Positions 22,637-31,241 of a stretch of 64,000 nucleotides of DNA are shown here, one piece after another (position 1 is the first letter of the stretch; each line of letters starts with the position of its first letter). This DNA is from Nocardioides luteus (GTDB lineage: Bacteria; Actinomycetota; Actinomycetes; Propionibacteriales; Nocardioidaceae). The notes below the pieces were generated by a model that saw only the letters and a program-made list of their open reading frames with translations, did no database searches and had not been told where the DNA came from. The translations under genes and the position numbers were made by a program. The DNA is taken from assembly GCF_014648595.1 (NCBI RefSeq), contig NZ_BMRK01000013.1, positions 97,838-161,837 on the forward strand, given 5' to 3'.

Positions 22637-23775
22637 GCCGCGACGTCGTCATCATGGGTGCCGCCGAGACCGAGATCGGCAAGCTGCCCACCACCTCGAC
22701 CCTCGAGCTGCACCTGGAGGGCGCCCGGCGGGCGCTCGCCGACGCCAACCTGACCAAGGACCAGGTCGACGGCATCGCCTCGGTCTCCGTCCCGGGCCCG
22801 GTCCAAGTCGCGCACGCCCTGGGAATCACGCCGACCTACGTCGACGGCACCGGAGTCGGCGGCTCCTCCTTCCTCTTCCACGTACGCCACGCCACCGCCG
22901 CCATCAAGGCCGGCTACGCCGACGTGGTGCTGGTGACCCACGGCGAGTCCGGCCGGTCCCGGGTCGGCGCGCCCACCCATCCGCGCGGGAACGACTCGGT
23001 GCTGGCGCAGTTCGAGCTGCCGTACGGTGTCGTCGGGCCGCCGACGAGCTTCACCGTCCCCGCCCGCCGGTTCCTCCACGAGACCGACAACACCCTCGAG
23101 CAGCTCGCCGAGGTCGCGGTCGCGCAGCGGCGCTGGTCCTCGCGGAACCCGCGCGCGATGTTCCGCGACGAGGTCACCGTCGACGACGTCCTCGGCGCCA
23201 AGATGATCGCCGACCCGTTCACGCTGCTGATGTGCTGCCTGGTGACAGACGGCGGCGGTGCGCTGGTCGTCGCCTCGCGCGAGTTCGCCGAGGCCCACGG
23301 CAGCGACAAGCCCCTCGTCCACGTCCTCGGCACCGGCGAGGCGGCCACCAGCCCGCTGATCTCGCAGATGGAGGACATGACCCGCTGCAAGCAGTTCACC
23401 CTGTCCAGCCAGGCGGCGTTCAAGGAGTCGGGCACCTCCCAGGCCGACATCGACCACCTGATGATCTACGACGCCTTCGCGCACGTGCCGCTCTACGGCC
23501 TCGAGGACATGGGCTTCGTCGGCCGTGGCGAGTCGGGCGCGTTCGTCGCCGACGGTCACACCTCCCCCGGCGGCCGGCTGCCGATGAACACCAACGGCGG
23601 CGGCATGTCCTACACCCACACCGGGATGTACGGGATGTTCGCCATCCAGGAGTCCGTACGCCAGCTGCGCGGTGAAGCCGCCGCGCAGGTCGACGGGGTG
23701 AGCACCAGCCTCGTGCTCGGCAACGGCGGCATGTTCATGAGCGCGGCCACCCTCATCCTCGCCAACCAGCGCTAG
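22633..23775 (+). CDS. Thiolase-like (SCP-x/Ltp2-type) protein lacking the catalytic cysteines
   Basis: 380 residues, thiolase fold. At the place of the acyl-accepting cysteine the sequence reads Gly-Val-Gly76-Gly-Ser-Ser-Phe-Leu, with no Cys, and the late Cys-x-Gly-Gly-Gly element is Leu-Gly-Asn-Gly-Gly-Met. The Asn-Thr-Asn-Gly-Gly-Gly-Met-Ser element with its following His (Tyr-Thr-His-Thr-Gly) is kept. A true beta-ketothiolase cannot work without these cysteines, so this looks like an Ltp2-type retro-aldolase or a carrier subunit acting with the DUF35 partner. The fold call is firm; the aldolase role is inference. Confidence 0.75.
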   Translation: MSRDVVIMGAAETEIGKLPTTSTLELHLEGARRALADANLTKDQVDGIASVSVPGPVQVAHALGITPTYVDGTGVGGSSFLFHVRHATAAIKAGYADVVLVTHGESGRSRVGAPTHPRGNDSVLAQFELPYGVVGPPTSFTVPARRFLHETDNTLEQLAEVAVAQRRWSSRNPRAMFRDEVTVDDVLGAKMIADPFTLLMCCLVTDGGGALVVASREFAEAHGSDKPLVHVLGTGEAATSPLISQMEDMTRCKQFTLSSQAAFKESGTSQADIDHLMIYDAFAHVPLYGLEDMGFVGRGESGAFVADGHTSPGGRLPMNTNGGGMSYTHTGMYGMFAIQESVRQLRGEAAAQVDGVSTSLVLGNGGMFMSAATLILANQR

Positions 23776-23805
23776 CCCACCCCCATCCAGCAAGGAGCTG
23801 ACAGC

Positions 23806-24720
23806 ATGAACGACACCCAACGCCAGGTCGTGATCATCACCGGCGCCGGCCGTGGCCTCGGCCGCGCCCACGCGCTCGAGTTCGCCCGCCGGGGCGCGGC
23901 CGTGGTCGTCAACGACCTCGGCGCCGGCCTCGACGGCACCGGCAAGGCCGACGACCCCGCCCAGCAGGTCGTCGAGGAGGTACGCGCGCTCGGCGGCGAG
24001 GCGATCGCCAACGGCAGCGACATCAGCGACCCCGAGGGCGCCCAGAAGCTCTTCCAGGACGCCCTCAACGAGTGGGGCAAGGTCGACGTGCTGGTCAACA
24101 ACGCCGGCATCCTGCGCGACCGGATGCTGGTCAACATGTCCATCGACGAGTGGGACGCGGTCATCAAGGTCCACCTGCGCGGCACCTTCGCGCCGATGAG
24201 CGTCGCCGCCCAGCACTGGCGCGAGCTCGCCAAGCGGGGCGAGGACGTCGACGCCCGGATCATCAACACCACCTCCTCCTCCGGCATCTACGGCAACCCG
24301 GGCCAGATCAACTACGGCGCCGCCAAGGCCGGCATCGCGGCGATGACCGTGATCGCCGCCCAGGAGCTGCGCCGCTACGGCATCACCGTCAACGCGATCG
24401 CCCCCGCCGCCCTGACCCGGATGACGGAGAACCTCAACCCCAACCGCCCGACGGTCGCCGAGGGCGAGTGGAACCCCGGTGCACCCGAGAACGTCTCCCC
24501 CGTGGTCGCCTGGCTGGCCTCGCCGTCGGCTCGCGAGGTGACCGGCCGCGTCTTCAACGTCCGTGGTGGCCACGTCAGCGTGGCCGAGGGCTGGGTCGCC
24601 GGCCCGACCGAGGAGAAGGACGGGCCGTGGACCGTCGACGAGCTCGACGTGGTGCTTCCCAGCATGATCGCCGAGGCCCGGGCCAACTCGCTCACCAGCG
24701 GAAGGACGCCGGAGGCATGA
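23806..24720 (+). CDS. Short-chain dehydrogenase, (3R)-hydroxyacyl-CoA dehydrogenase type
   Basis: 304 residues, classical SDR extended at both ends. Cofactor motif Thr-Gly-Ala-Gly-Arg-Gly-Leu-Gly (~12-19) with Val-Asn-Asp-Leu-Gly after strand 2, Asn-Asn-Ala-Gly, catalytic Ser in Thr-Thr-Ser-Ser-Ser-Gly, then Tyr-Gly-Ala-Ala-Lys. The Asn-Asp-Leu-Gly-Ala and Arg-Asp-Arg-Met features match the dehydrogenase domain of peroxisomal multifunctional enzyme 2. Beside the MaoC-type hydratase it would oxidise a hydroxyacyl-CoA. A 30-bp gap with AAGGAG separates it from the thiolase-like gene. Confidence 0.85.
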   Translation: MNDTQRQVVIITGAGRGLGRAHALEFARRGAAVVVNDLGAGLDGTGKADDPAQQVVEEVRALGGEAIANGSDISDPEGAQKLFQDALNEWGKVDVLVNNAGILRDRMLVNMSIDEWDAVIKVHLRGTFAPMSVAAQHWRELAKRGEDVDARIINTTSSSGIYGNPGQINYGAAKAGIAAMTVIAAQELRRYGITVNAIAPAALTRMTENLNPNRPTVAEGEWNPGAPENVSPVVAWLASPSAREVTGRVFNVRGGHVSVAEGWVAGPTEEKDGPWTVDELDVVLPSMIAEARANSLTSGRTPEA

Positions 24721-25577
24721 GTCTGGACCAGTCCGTCATCGGCGTACGCTCCGAGCCCGAGTTTCGCTCCTGGACCAGCGCCGACACCCTCCTCTACGCC
24801 CTGGGCGTGGGGGCCGGCCACGACGACCCGCTGAGCGACCTGCGCTACACGACCGAGCACGGCGACGACGAGTGCGGCGAGCAGAAGGTGCTGCCGACCT
24901 TCGGCGTGATGGTCACCTGGGGCGCCAGACGCGGCGGCAGGAAGATGGGCGACTTCAACCCCGCCATGCTGGTCCATGCCGAGCAGGAGGTCGTCCTGCA
25001 CCGGCCGCTGAGCGCGGCCGGGACGGTCTCGCTCAGCTCCCAGGTCACCGGCATGTACGACAAGGGATCCGGCGCACTGGTCGCGAGCGAGGCGGAGGCG
25101 GTCGACCCGGAGACCGGTGAGCCCGTGGTGACCACCCGCAGCTCGGTCTTCATCCGCGGCGAGGGCGGCTTCGGCGGCGACCCGGGGCCCAAGGCGGCCT
25201 CACCGATCCCCGAGCGTGATCCCGACGAGCTGGTGGTGATGCCGACCTGGCCCGGTCAGGCGCTGCTCTACCGGCTCAGCGGCGACCGCAACCCGCTGCA
25301 CTCCGACCCGCGCTTCTCCGCGCGCGGCGGCTTCGAGCGGCCCATCCTGCACGGCCTGTGCACCTACGGTGTCACCGGCCGGGCGCTGGTGCGCACGATC
25401 GCGGACGGGGACGGCGACGCGATGGCCTCGATGGCCGGGCGCTTCTCCGCACCGGTGCTCCCCGGCGAGAAGCTGCAGGTCGCGATGTGGCGGCTCGACG
25501 AGACGACGACCGCCTTCCAGACCCGGAAGGAGGACGGCACCGTGGTGGTCGATCGTGGCCTGGCCACCTGGCGCTGA
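24717..25577 (+). CDS. MaoC-type enoyl-CoA hydratase (MFE-2 hydratase 2-like)
   Basis: 286 residues, double hot-dog fold, from ATG 24717 overlapping the SDR stop. The hydratase 2 motif is clear: Tyr-Arg-Leu-Ser-Gly-Asp-Arg-Asn-Pro-Leu-His-Ser-Asp, with the catalytic Asp and His, followed by Pro-Ile-Leu-His-Gly-Leu. It adds water to trans-2-enoyl-CoA giving the (3R)-hydroxyacyl-CoA used by the preceding SDR. The closing gene of the operon begun at 15788. Confidence 0.87.
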   Translation: MSLDQSVIGVRSEPEFRSWTSADTLLYALGVGAGHDDPLSDLRYTTEHGDDECGEQKVLPTFGVMVTWGARRGGRKMGDFNPAMLVHAEQEVVLHRPLSAAGTVSLSSQVTGMYDKGSGALVASEAEAVDPETGEPVVTTRSSVFIRGEGGFGGDPGPKAASPIPERDPDELVVMPTWPGQALLYRLSGDRNPLHSDPRFSARGGFERPILHGLCTYGVTGRALVRTIADGDGDAMASMAGRFSAPVLPGEKLQVAMWRLDETTTAFQTRKEDGTVVVDRGLATWR

Positions 25578-25614
25578 GCGGTGCGATGACCAGCCGATGA
25601 CCGCCGGGCCTGGC

Positions 25615-26259
25615 CTACTCGGAGGCCGGCAGCGCTCCCCCGGCGACCTCTCCGTCGAGAAGTCGCTGGGCGAGCGCGATCGCGTGCCTCGCGACCTTCC
25701 GCGCCTGCCGCTTCGTCTCACAGGCGGCCGTCATCCGGGCGGCCTCACCGATGAGCGCGGTCAGGATCGCACCCAGCAGCTGGTCCTCGTCGCTGCCGCC
25801 GAGGCCGAGCACCTGCAGGTTGCGGCGGATCCACTCGATGTTGCGGCGGCGGCGCATCACCTCGAACCCCGGCGGCCCGTCGCCGGCGTAGAAGACCGGC
25901 AGCAGCTCGCGGTCCTCCCAGACCGCGTCGAGGTAGGCCAGCGCGCCCGCCTCGAACTGCTCCAGCGGAGCCTCGACGCCGCTCTTGCGCGCCTTCGCGA
26001 CGCTGGCCGCGGCGGCCGAGGCCAGCCGGTCGACGTACTCCTCCCAGAGCGCGAGGTAAAGCTGCTCCTTGCCACCGAAGTGGTGGTAGACGCTGCCGAC
26101 GCTCGAGTCGGCCCGGGCGACGACGTCGGAGACGCTCGCCACCGCGTAGCCCTTCTCGGCGAAGACCTCTCGCGAGGCGTCCAGGAGCTGGCGGCGCGTC
26201 TCCTCGGTCTTCGCCCATCGGCGCCCCGCCGGGCGCTGCGGTTCGACCTCAAGGGACAT
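25615..26259 (-). CDS. TetR-family transcriptional repressor
   Basis: 214 residues from ATG 26259 (AGGAG upstream). N-terminal TetR helix-turn-helix: Thr-Arg-Arg-Gln-Leu-Leu-Asp-Ala-Ser-Arg-Glu-Val-Phe-Ala-Glu-Lys-Gly-Tyr, then Val-Ala-Arg-Ala-Asp-Ser-Ser-Val-Gly-Ser-Val-Tyr-His-His-Phe-Gly. The C-terminal ligand domain is of the fatty-acid/CoA regulator style. It is convergent with the hydratase operon and divergent from the acyl-CoA dehydrogenase. Two matching palindromes (15710, 26355) are its likely operators. Confidence 0.85.
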   Translation of the reverse strand: MSLEVEPQRPAGRRWAKTEETRRQLLDASREVFAEKGYAVASVSDVVARADSSVGSVYHHFGGKEQLYLALWEEYVDRLASAAAASVAKARKSGVEAPLEQFEAGALAYLDAVWEDRELLPVFYAGDGPPGFEVMRRRRNIEWIRRNLQVLGLGGSDEDQLLGAILTALIGEAARMTAACETKRQARKVARHAIALAQRLLDGEVAGGALPASE

Positions 26260-26354
26260 CGTTCACTCCTGTCGTGGTGGCGGGATCTTCTCACAATATG
26301 CGCATTTCCTCTTGACGACGAACCGCTACTGCGTGACTCTTCTCATAGTCCTAT

Positions 26355-26373
26355 TCTAGAAAATCATTCTAGA
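26355..26373. promoter_or_regulatory. Palindromic operator, site 2
   Basis: TCTAGAAAATCATTCTAGA, 27 bp before the acyl-CoA dehydrogenase start, in the TetR/dehydrogenase intergenic region. Same half-site spacing as site 1 (15710-15728). A partial third arm (CTCTAA) follows at 26380. Confidence 0.6.
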
Positions 26374-26399
26374 AAGTCACTCTAACCGAGGGAGCGGCA

Positions 26400-27572
26400 A
26401 TGATCGACTTCGCGCTGGGAGAAGAGCATCGAGCAGTCAAGGAGGCAGTCCGCCAGTTCATCACCAAGGAGGTGATGCCGCTGGAGGACGAGGTGCTCCT
26501 GAACGAGCGCAACGGCCGGCCGGCGCTCGAGCCGGGACAGCTGAAGGACCTGCAGGCCAAGGCCCGCAAGTACGGCTACTGGGGCATCAACACGCCCGAG
26601 GAGTACGGCGGCATGGCCGCAGGCGCCGTGATGTCGGCGATCATCGCGGGCGAGGCCGGCCGCACCTTCGTGCCGTTCCGCTTCGGCGGCAGCGCGGACA
26701 ACATCCTCTACGCGGGCACCGAGGAGCAGAAGCAGGAATACCTGATCCCCACCATCGAGGGCGAGCGTCGCAGCTGCTTCGCGATCACCGAGCCCGGCGC
26801 CGGCTCCGACGCCCGCAGCATCCGGACCAGGGCGGTCCGTGACGGCGACGACTGGGTCATCAACGGCGAGAAGATCTTCATCACCAACGGCAACGAGGCC
26901 GACTTCGTGATGGTCTTCGCCGTCACCGACCCGGAGAAGGGAGCCGACGGCGGCGTCACCTGCTTCCTGGTCGACCGCGCGATGGGCTGGGAGTCCACCC
27001 CCATCCCGACCATGGGCGAGTGGGGCCCGGCCGCGCTCAGCTTCCAGGACGTACGCGTGCCGAACGACCACATCCTCGGCGAGGAGGGCAAGGGCTTCGA
27101 GCTGGCGATGCAGTGGATCGGCAACGGCCGCTTCATGATCCCGGCCGGCGCCATCGGTGCCGCCGAGCGGATGCTCGAGATGGCGATCGAGCACGCCAAC
27201 AACCGCCAGTCCATGGGCCAGCCGATCGCCAACTACCAGTTCATCCAGGGTCACATCGCCGACAGTGCCGTCGAGCTGGAGGCCGCCCGCTGGCTGACCC
27301 TCCACGCCGCCTGGCAGGTCGAGAACAAGATGGATGCCCGGCACGCCTCGTCGGTGGCGAAGCTCTACGGCACCAACATGGCCAACCGGGTCGTCGACCG
27401 GGTGCTGCAGATCCACGGTGGGATGGGCTACACCAAGGAGCTCCCGCTGGAGCGCTGGTACCGCGAGCTGCGGCTGCTGCGCATCTTCGAGGGCACCGAC
27501 GAGATCCAGCGCCGCACGATCGCCCGAAACCTCCTCAAGGGCCACGTCAAGGTGGGAGCGTCGTTGGCATGA
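26400..27572 (+). CDS. Acyl-CoA dehydrogenase
   Basis: 390 residues, full length. Flavoenzyme making the alpha-beta double bond in acyl-CoAs. Motifs: Cys-Phe-Ala-Ile-Thr-Glu-Pro-Gly-Ala-Gly-Ser-Asp (FAD/substrate loop), Trp-Val-Ile-Asn-Gly-Glu-Lys-Ile-Phe-Ile-Thr-Asn-Gly, and the C-terminal Ile-Phe-Glu-Gly-Thr-Asp-Glu-Ile-Gln-Arg near the catalytic base region. It begins an operon with the acyl-CoA ligase (ATGA overlap) behind operator site 2. Its enoyl-CoA product would suit the MaoC hydratase of the other operon. Confidence 0.9.
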   Translation: MIDFALGEEHRAVKEAVRQFITKEVMPLEDEVLLNERNGRPALEPGQLKDLQAKARKYGYWGINTPEEYGGMAAGAVMSAIIAGEAGRTFVPFRFGGSADNILYAGTEEQKQEYLIPTIEGERRSCFAITEPGAGSDARSIRTRAVRDGDDWVINGEKIFITNGNEADFVMVFAVTDPEKGADGGVTCFLVDRAMGWESTPIPTMGEWGPAALSFQDVRVPNDHILGEEGKGFELAMQWIGNGRFMIPAGAIGAAERMLEMAIEHANNRQSMGQPIANYQFIQGHIADSAVELEAARWLTLHAAWQVENKMDARHASSVAKLYGTNMANRVVDRVLQIHGGMGYTKELPLERWYRELRLLRIFEGTDEIQRRTIARNLLKGHVKVGASLA

Positions 27573-29692
27573 GCATCCTCGACGCCGATCGACTGCGGGA
27601 GTTCTTCCAGCCGAAGTCGGTCGCCCTCGTCGGGGCGACCGACAAGTCGGGCTGGTCGACGAGCACCTACAACAACCTTCTCCAGCACGGCTTCGCGGGC
27701 GACGTACATCTGGTGAACCCGAAGACGCCTGTCGTCCACGGTGTCGAGACCCGTCGGAGCCTCACCGACATCCCCGGGCCGGTCGACCTCGCCTACGTGA
27801 TGACCCCGATCGAGGTCGTGCCGCGCGTCCTCGAGGAGGGTGCCGCCCGCGGCATCCGCAACTACGTCATCCTGACCGCCGGCTACGGCGAGGTCGGCGG
27901 GGACGGCACGGTCCGGGAGCAGGAGGTCGCCGACATCGCCCGCCGTCACGACCTCACCGTCCTCGGTCCGAACGGCAACGGGTTCATCAACGCGGCCGAC
28001 TCGATCACGCCGTACGGTCTGCCGATCCCGCCGCCGCTCCTGGGTGGCTCGGTCGGGGTCGTGCTGCAGAGCGGGGCGCTGGCCAGCAACGTGCTGGCCT
28101 TCGCGCAGGCGCGCAACATCGGCATCTCGCTCCTGGTCTCGATGGGCAACGAGACCGTGATGTCGGTGACCGACGTGATGAACGCGCTGGTCGACTCTCC
28201 CGAGACCAAGGTGATCGCGCTCTTCCTGGAGAGCATCCGGCACCCGGAGGAGTTCGCCGAGATCGCCCGGCGGGCGCTGGCCGCCGGCAAGCCGATCGTG
28301 GCGCTCAAGATCGGCCGCAGCGTCAAGGCGTCCCGGACCGCCCAGGCTCACACTGGTGCGCTCGTCGGCGACGACAAGACCGTCGACGCCGCCTTCCGCC
28401 AGCTCGGGGTGATCCGGGTGAGCTCCCTGGAGGACCTGATGGTCACCGCCGGGATGCTCGCCGAGACCGGCCCGCTCCCCGGCAACCGCATCGGCGTCGT
28501 CACCCCCTCGGGCGGCGCCTCCGAGATCATCTCCGACCGCGCCGAGGACGAGGGACTCGAGCTGCCGGAGTTCGCCGGGCACACGACGGAGGCGCTCCGG
28601 GCGGTGCTGCCGCCCTTCGCCACCCCCAACAACCCGCTGGACGTCACCGGGTACGTCCTCCTGGACCGTCAGCTCATGGCTAAGTCGCTCGACGTCGTCG
28701 CCGCCGACCCGGGTGTCGACGTCATCATGCTGCTGCAGGACATGCCACGCGCGACACCCGACTTCGACCTCGCGGTCGAGAACTACCGCCACACCGGCGC
28801 GGTGATCCGGGCCTCGGCCAAGCCGGTCGTCATCGTCGGCAACGTCCTGGTCGACGTCAACGAGACCGGGCGGGCGCTGCGGGAGGCGGCCGACTATCCG
28901 CAGATCGCCGGTGGGATCGAGCACGGGATGACCGCCCTCGGCCACGCCGTGCGGTGGTCGGAGACCTACCGTCGCCAGCAGGCGGGCGGTGAGGAGCCGC
29001 TCGCGGTCGAGGTGAGCGTGCCCGAGGGGCTGCCGCCGCGTACCGGCACCTGGACGGAGCGACACGCAGCCGGCTTCCTGGCCGCCAACGGCATCCCGGT
29101 GGTGCCGTCGCTGGTGGCCGCATCCCCTGAGGAAGCCGGGCGGCTGGCCGAGGAGGTCGGCTTTCCGGTGGTGCTGAAGGCGGCGGCCGACGGCGTCGAG
29201 CACAAGAGCGACCTCGGCGGCGTGGAGCTCGGGCTCGGCGACGCGGAGTCCGTCCGGGCCGCAGCAGCGCGGATCGCGACCTCGCTCGCGAGCGCCGGCC
29301 ACGACGGCAGCACGACCGTGGTGCAGCCGATGCGGGCGGGCGGCACCGAGCTGCTCGTCGGGGTCGTCCGCGACCCGTCCTGGGGACTCACCCTGGCCGT
29401 CGCCATGGGCGGAGTCTGGGTCGAGATCCTCGGCGACTCCCAGCTGCGCCTGCTCCCGGTCTCGACGACGGAGGCTCGCCAGGCGATCGAGTCGCTGCGC
29501 AGCGCCGCCGTCCTCCGGGGCGCACGCGGCCAGGACCCGGTCGACCTGGACGCGCTGGCGGACGTGGTGGCGAGGATCGGCGCGATCGCCGTCGCCCTCG
29601 GTGACGACCTCGAGTCGCTCGAGGTCAACCCGTTGCTGGTCTCCGGGGATCGCATCGAGGCGCTCGACGCGCTCATCACCTGGCGGCGATGA
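27569..29692 (+). CDS. Acyl-CoA synthetase, NDP-forming type
   Basis: 707 residues: CoA-binding Rossmann domain (Ser-Val-Ala-Leu-Val-Gly-Ala-Thr, 1-130), ligase/succinyl-CoA-synthetase-like domains (~150-450) with the phosphohistidine loop Ala-His-Thr-Gly-Ala-Leu-Val-Gly, and a C-terminal ATP-grasp domain (~485-705) with Phe-Pro-Val-Val-Leu-Lys. It activates an organic acid to its CoA thioester with release of ADP and phosphate. Coupled to the acyl-CoA dehydrogenase, it would supply that enzyme's substrate. Followed by a stem-loop. Confidence 0.87.
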   Translation: MSILDADRLREFFQPKSVALVGATDKSGWSTSTYNNLLQHGFAGDVHLVNPKTPVVHGVETRRSLTDIPGPVDLAYVMTPIEVVPRVLEEGAARGIRNYVILTAGYGEVGGDGTVREQEVADIARRHDLTVLGPNGNGFINAADSITPYGLPIPPPLLGGSVGVVLQSGALASNVLAFAQARNIGISLLVSMGNETVMSVTDVMNALVDSPETKVIALFLESIRHPEEFAEIARRALAAGKPIVALKIGRSVKASRTAQAHTGALVGDDKTVDAAFRQLGVIRVSSLEDLMVTAGMLAETGPLPGNRIGVVTPSGGASEIISDRAEDEGLELPEFAGHTTEALRAVLPPFATPNNPLDVTGYVLLDRQLMAKSLDVVAADPGVDVIMLLQDMPRATPDFDLAVENYRHTGAVIRASAKPVVIVGNVLVDVNETGRALREAADYPQIAGGIEHGMTALGHAVRWSETYRRQQAGGEEPLAVEVSVPEGLPPRTGTWTERHAAGFLAANGIPVVPSLVAASPEEAGRLAEEVGFPVVLKAAADGVEHKSDLGGVELGLGDAESVRAAAARIATSLASAGHDGSTTVVQPMRAGGTELLVGVVRDPSWGLTLAVAMGGVWVEILGDSQLRLLPVSTTEARQAIESLRSAAVLRGARGQDPVDLDALADVVARIGAIAVALGDDLESLEVNPLLVSGDRIEALDALITWRR

Positions 29693-29700
29693 GTCTCGAC

Positions 29701-29734
29701 ACCGGGGCCGGGGTGTGACCACCTCGGCCCCGGT
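29701..29734 (+). terminator. Stem-loop after the acyl-CoA synthetase
   Basis: ACCGGGGCCG / CGGCCCCGGT, perfect 10-bp arms with a 14-nt loop, eight bases after the stop codon. No U-tract. Confidence 0.6.
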
Positions 29735-29780
29735 CTCGGCTAGATTGCCTCCACCGTTCAGGCCGAGAAGGAGTCTCAAG

Positions 29781-30302
29781 ATGCCCACACCGGTGATGCG
29801 TACCGCTCAGATGCTGTCGCTCACGTTCATGTCGATGCTCGTCGTGATCGGGGTCGTGGTCGCGCTCAGCATTCCCGAGGCCGACCTCGCGCTGCCCGCC
29901 CCCGTCATCCTCGGCGGCCAGGTCATCGCCGGCATCGTCGTGTTCGTGCTCTGCTCCACGATCGGCTTCCGCACCGCGCCGATCGCGCCCGGCACGCCGC
30001 AGGAGCGCGCCGAGACCGAGGGCATCCAGAAGCAGCAGACCTCGATGTTCCTCCGGCTCGTCCTCAGCGAGATCGTCGCGCTCGGCTCGCTCGCGCTGGC
30101 CTTCCTCGTGGAGGAGGGCCAGCTGATGACGTACGCCGTGGGCGGGGTGATCTCGCTGCTGCTGATGATCTTCTTCGCCTACCCCTCGGCCCGCAACATC
30201 CGCCGGGTGGAGGCCGGCCTCGACAGCGCGGGTGCGCGGTCGAGGCTGTCGGAGTCGTTCGGCGTGGGTGATGGCCCGACCAGCACCCACCAGGTGCTCT
30301 AG
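29781..30302 (+). CDS. Hypothetical four-span membrane protein
   Basis: 173 residues from ATG 29781 (GAAGGAG upstream; longer in-frame starts run back into the synthetase). Four hydrophobic spans (~12-30, 42-60, 92-110, 117-135), a short charged loop and a hydrophilic C-terminal tail of ~35 residues. No family recognised. It ends one base from the stop of the convergent XRE regulator. Confidence 0.65.
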   Translation: MPTPVMRTAQMLSLTFMSMLVVIGVVVALSIPEADLALPAPVILGGQVIAGIVVFVLCSTIGFRTAPIAPGTPQERAETEGIQKQQTSMFLRLVLSEIVALGSLALAFLVEEGQLMTYAVGGVISLLLMIFFAYPSARNIRRVEAGLDSAGARSRLSESFGVGDGPTSTHQVL

Positions 30303-30303
30303 G

Positions 30304-31140
30304 TCAGCCGCCGCGCGGCTCGCGCGAGCGGGTGGCGGCCAGGGTGCCCAGCAGGGCGAGCGCCTCGGCGTCCCGCGAGCCCGGGTCGGCCTGATAGACG
30401 ATCAGCTCCTGACCCGGCGCGGAGCGTACGTCGAAGGCGTGGATGTGGAGCGTCAGGTCGCCGACCTCGGGGTGATGGAAGCGCTTGCTGGTGAGGCGCT
30501 TGGTGCGCGCCTCGTGCCGCTCCCACATCTCGACGAAGGCGGGGCTCTCCGCGGTCAGCTCAGCGAGGATCCGGCGGATGCGCGGGTCGTTCGGGGTGCG
30601 CCCCTCGAGGACCCTGAACCCGGCGACCGTGTAGCGGGCGACCTGCTCCCAGTCGGGGTAGAACGAGCGCGCATCGGGATCCAGGAACATCTTGAGCATC
30701 AGGTTCGGGCCCTGCCGGAAGCCGTCGAACAGCGCGTACGCCAGCTCGTTCCCGGCCAGCACGTCATAGGCCCTGCCGAGGATCAGCGCCGGGCTGTCGG
30801 ACCAGGTGTCCATCAGCTGCATCAGCTGGGGGTCGACCTGGTCGCGTGTCGCCGTCGCGGGGCTCGGTAGGTGGCCGGCGACCTGGTAGAGGTGGTCGCG
30901 GGCGTCGTCATCGAGCTGGAGCACCTCGGCGAGCGTGTCCAGGACCTGAGCGGACGGGCTCTTCTCACGGCCCTGCTCGAGCCGGACGTAGTAGTCGACG
31001 CTGATGCCGGCTGCCACCGCGACCTCCTCACGCCGCAGCCCGGCCACCCGGCGGAGTCCGTAGGTGGGGATCCCGGCCGCCTCCGGTGTCACCTGCGCGC
31101 GGCGGGCGCGCAGGTAGTCCCCCAGCGCTGTCGATGCCAT
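30304..31140 (-). CDS. XRE-family regulator with MmyB-like ligand domain
   Basis: 278 residues from ATG 31140. N-terminal helix-turn-helix of the type Leu-Arg-Arg-Glu-Glu-Val-Ala-Val-Ala-Ala-Gly-Ile-Ser-Val-Asp-Tyr-Tyr-Val-Arg-Leu-Glu-Gln-Gly-Arg, followed by the MmyB-like PAS domain (~105-270) with Asp-Val-Leu-Ala-Gly-Asn-Glu-Leu. In actinobacteria these regulators very often stand divergent from a single SDR gene that they repress, exactly the arrangement here (101-bp gap). In relatives the MmyB-like domain binds a fatty acid. Confidence 0.88.
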   Translation of the reverse strand: MASTALGDYLRARRAQVTPEAAGIPTYGLRRVAGLRREEVAVAAGISVDYYVRLEQGREKSPSAQVLDTLAEVLQLDDDARDHLYQVAGHLPSPATATRDQVDPQLMQLMDTWSDSPALILGRAYDVLAGNELAYALFDGFRQGPNLMLKMFLDPDARSFYPDWEQVARYTVAGFRVLEGRTPNDPRIRRILAELTAESPAFVEMWERHEARTKRLTSKRFHHPEVGDLTLHIHAFDVRSAPGQELIVYQADPGSRDAEALALLGTLAATRSREPRGG

Positions 31141-31241
31141 GGGGTCGATCCTAGGTCGCTCGAGCGGCGCGTGGGTGGGTGCAGCTCTCCCAGGCACACC
31201 GGCACCTTCTTGCCGCCTTCCGTGCGGGACAGGGTCGAGAC

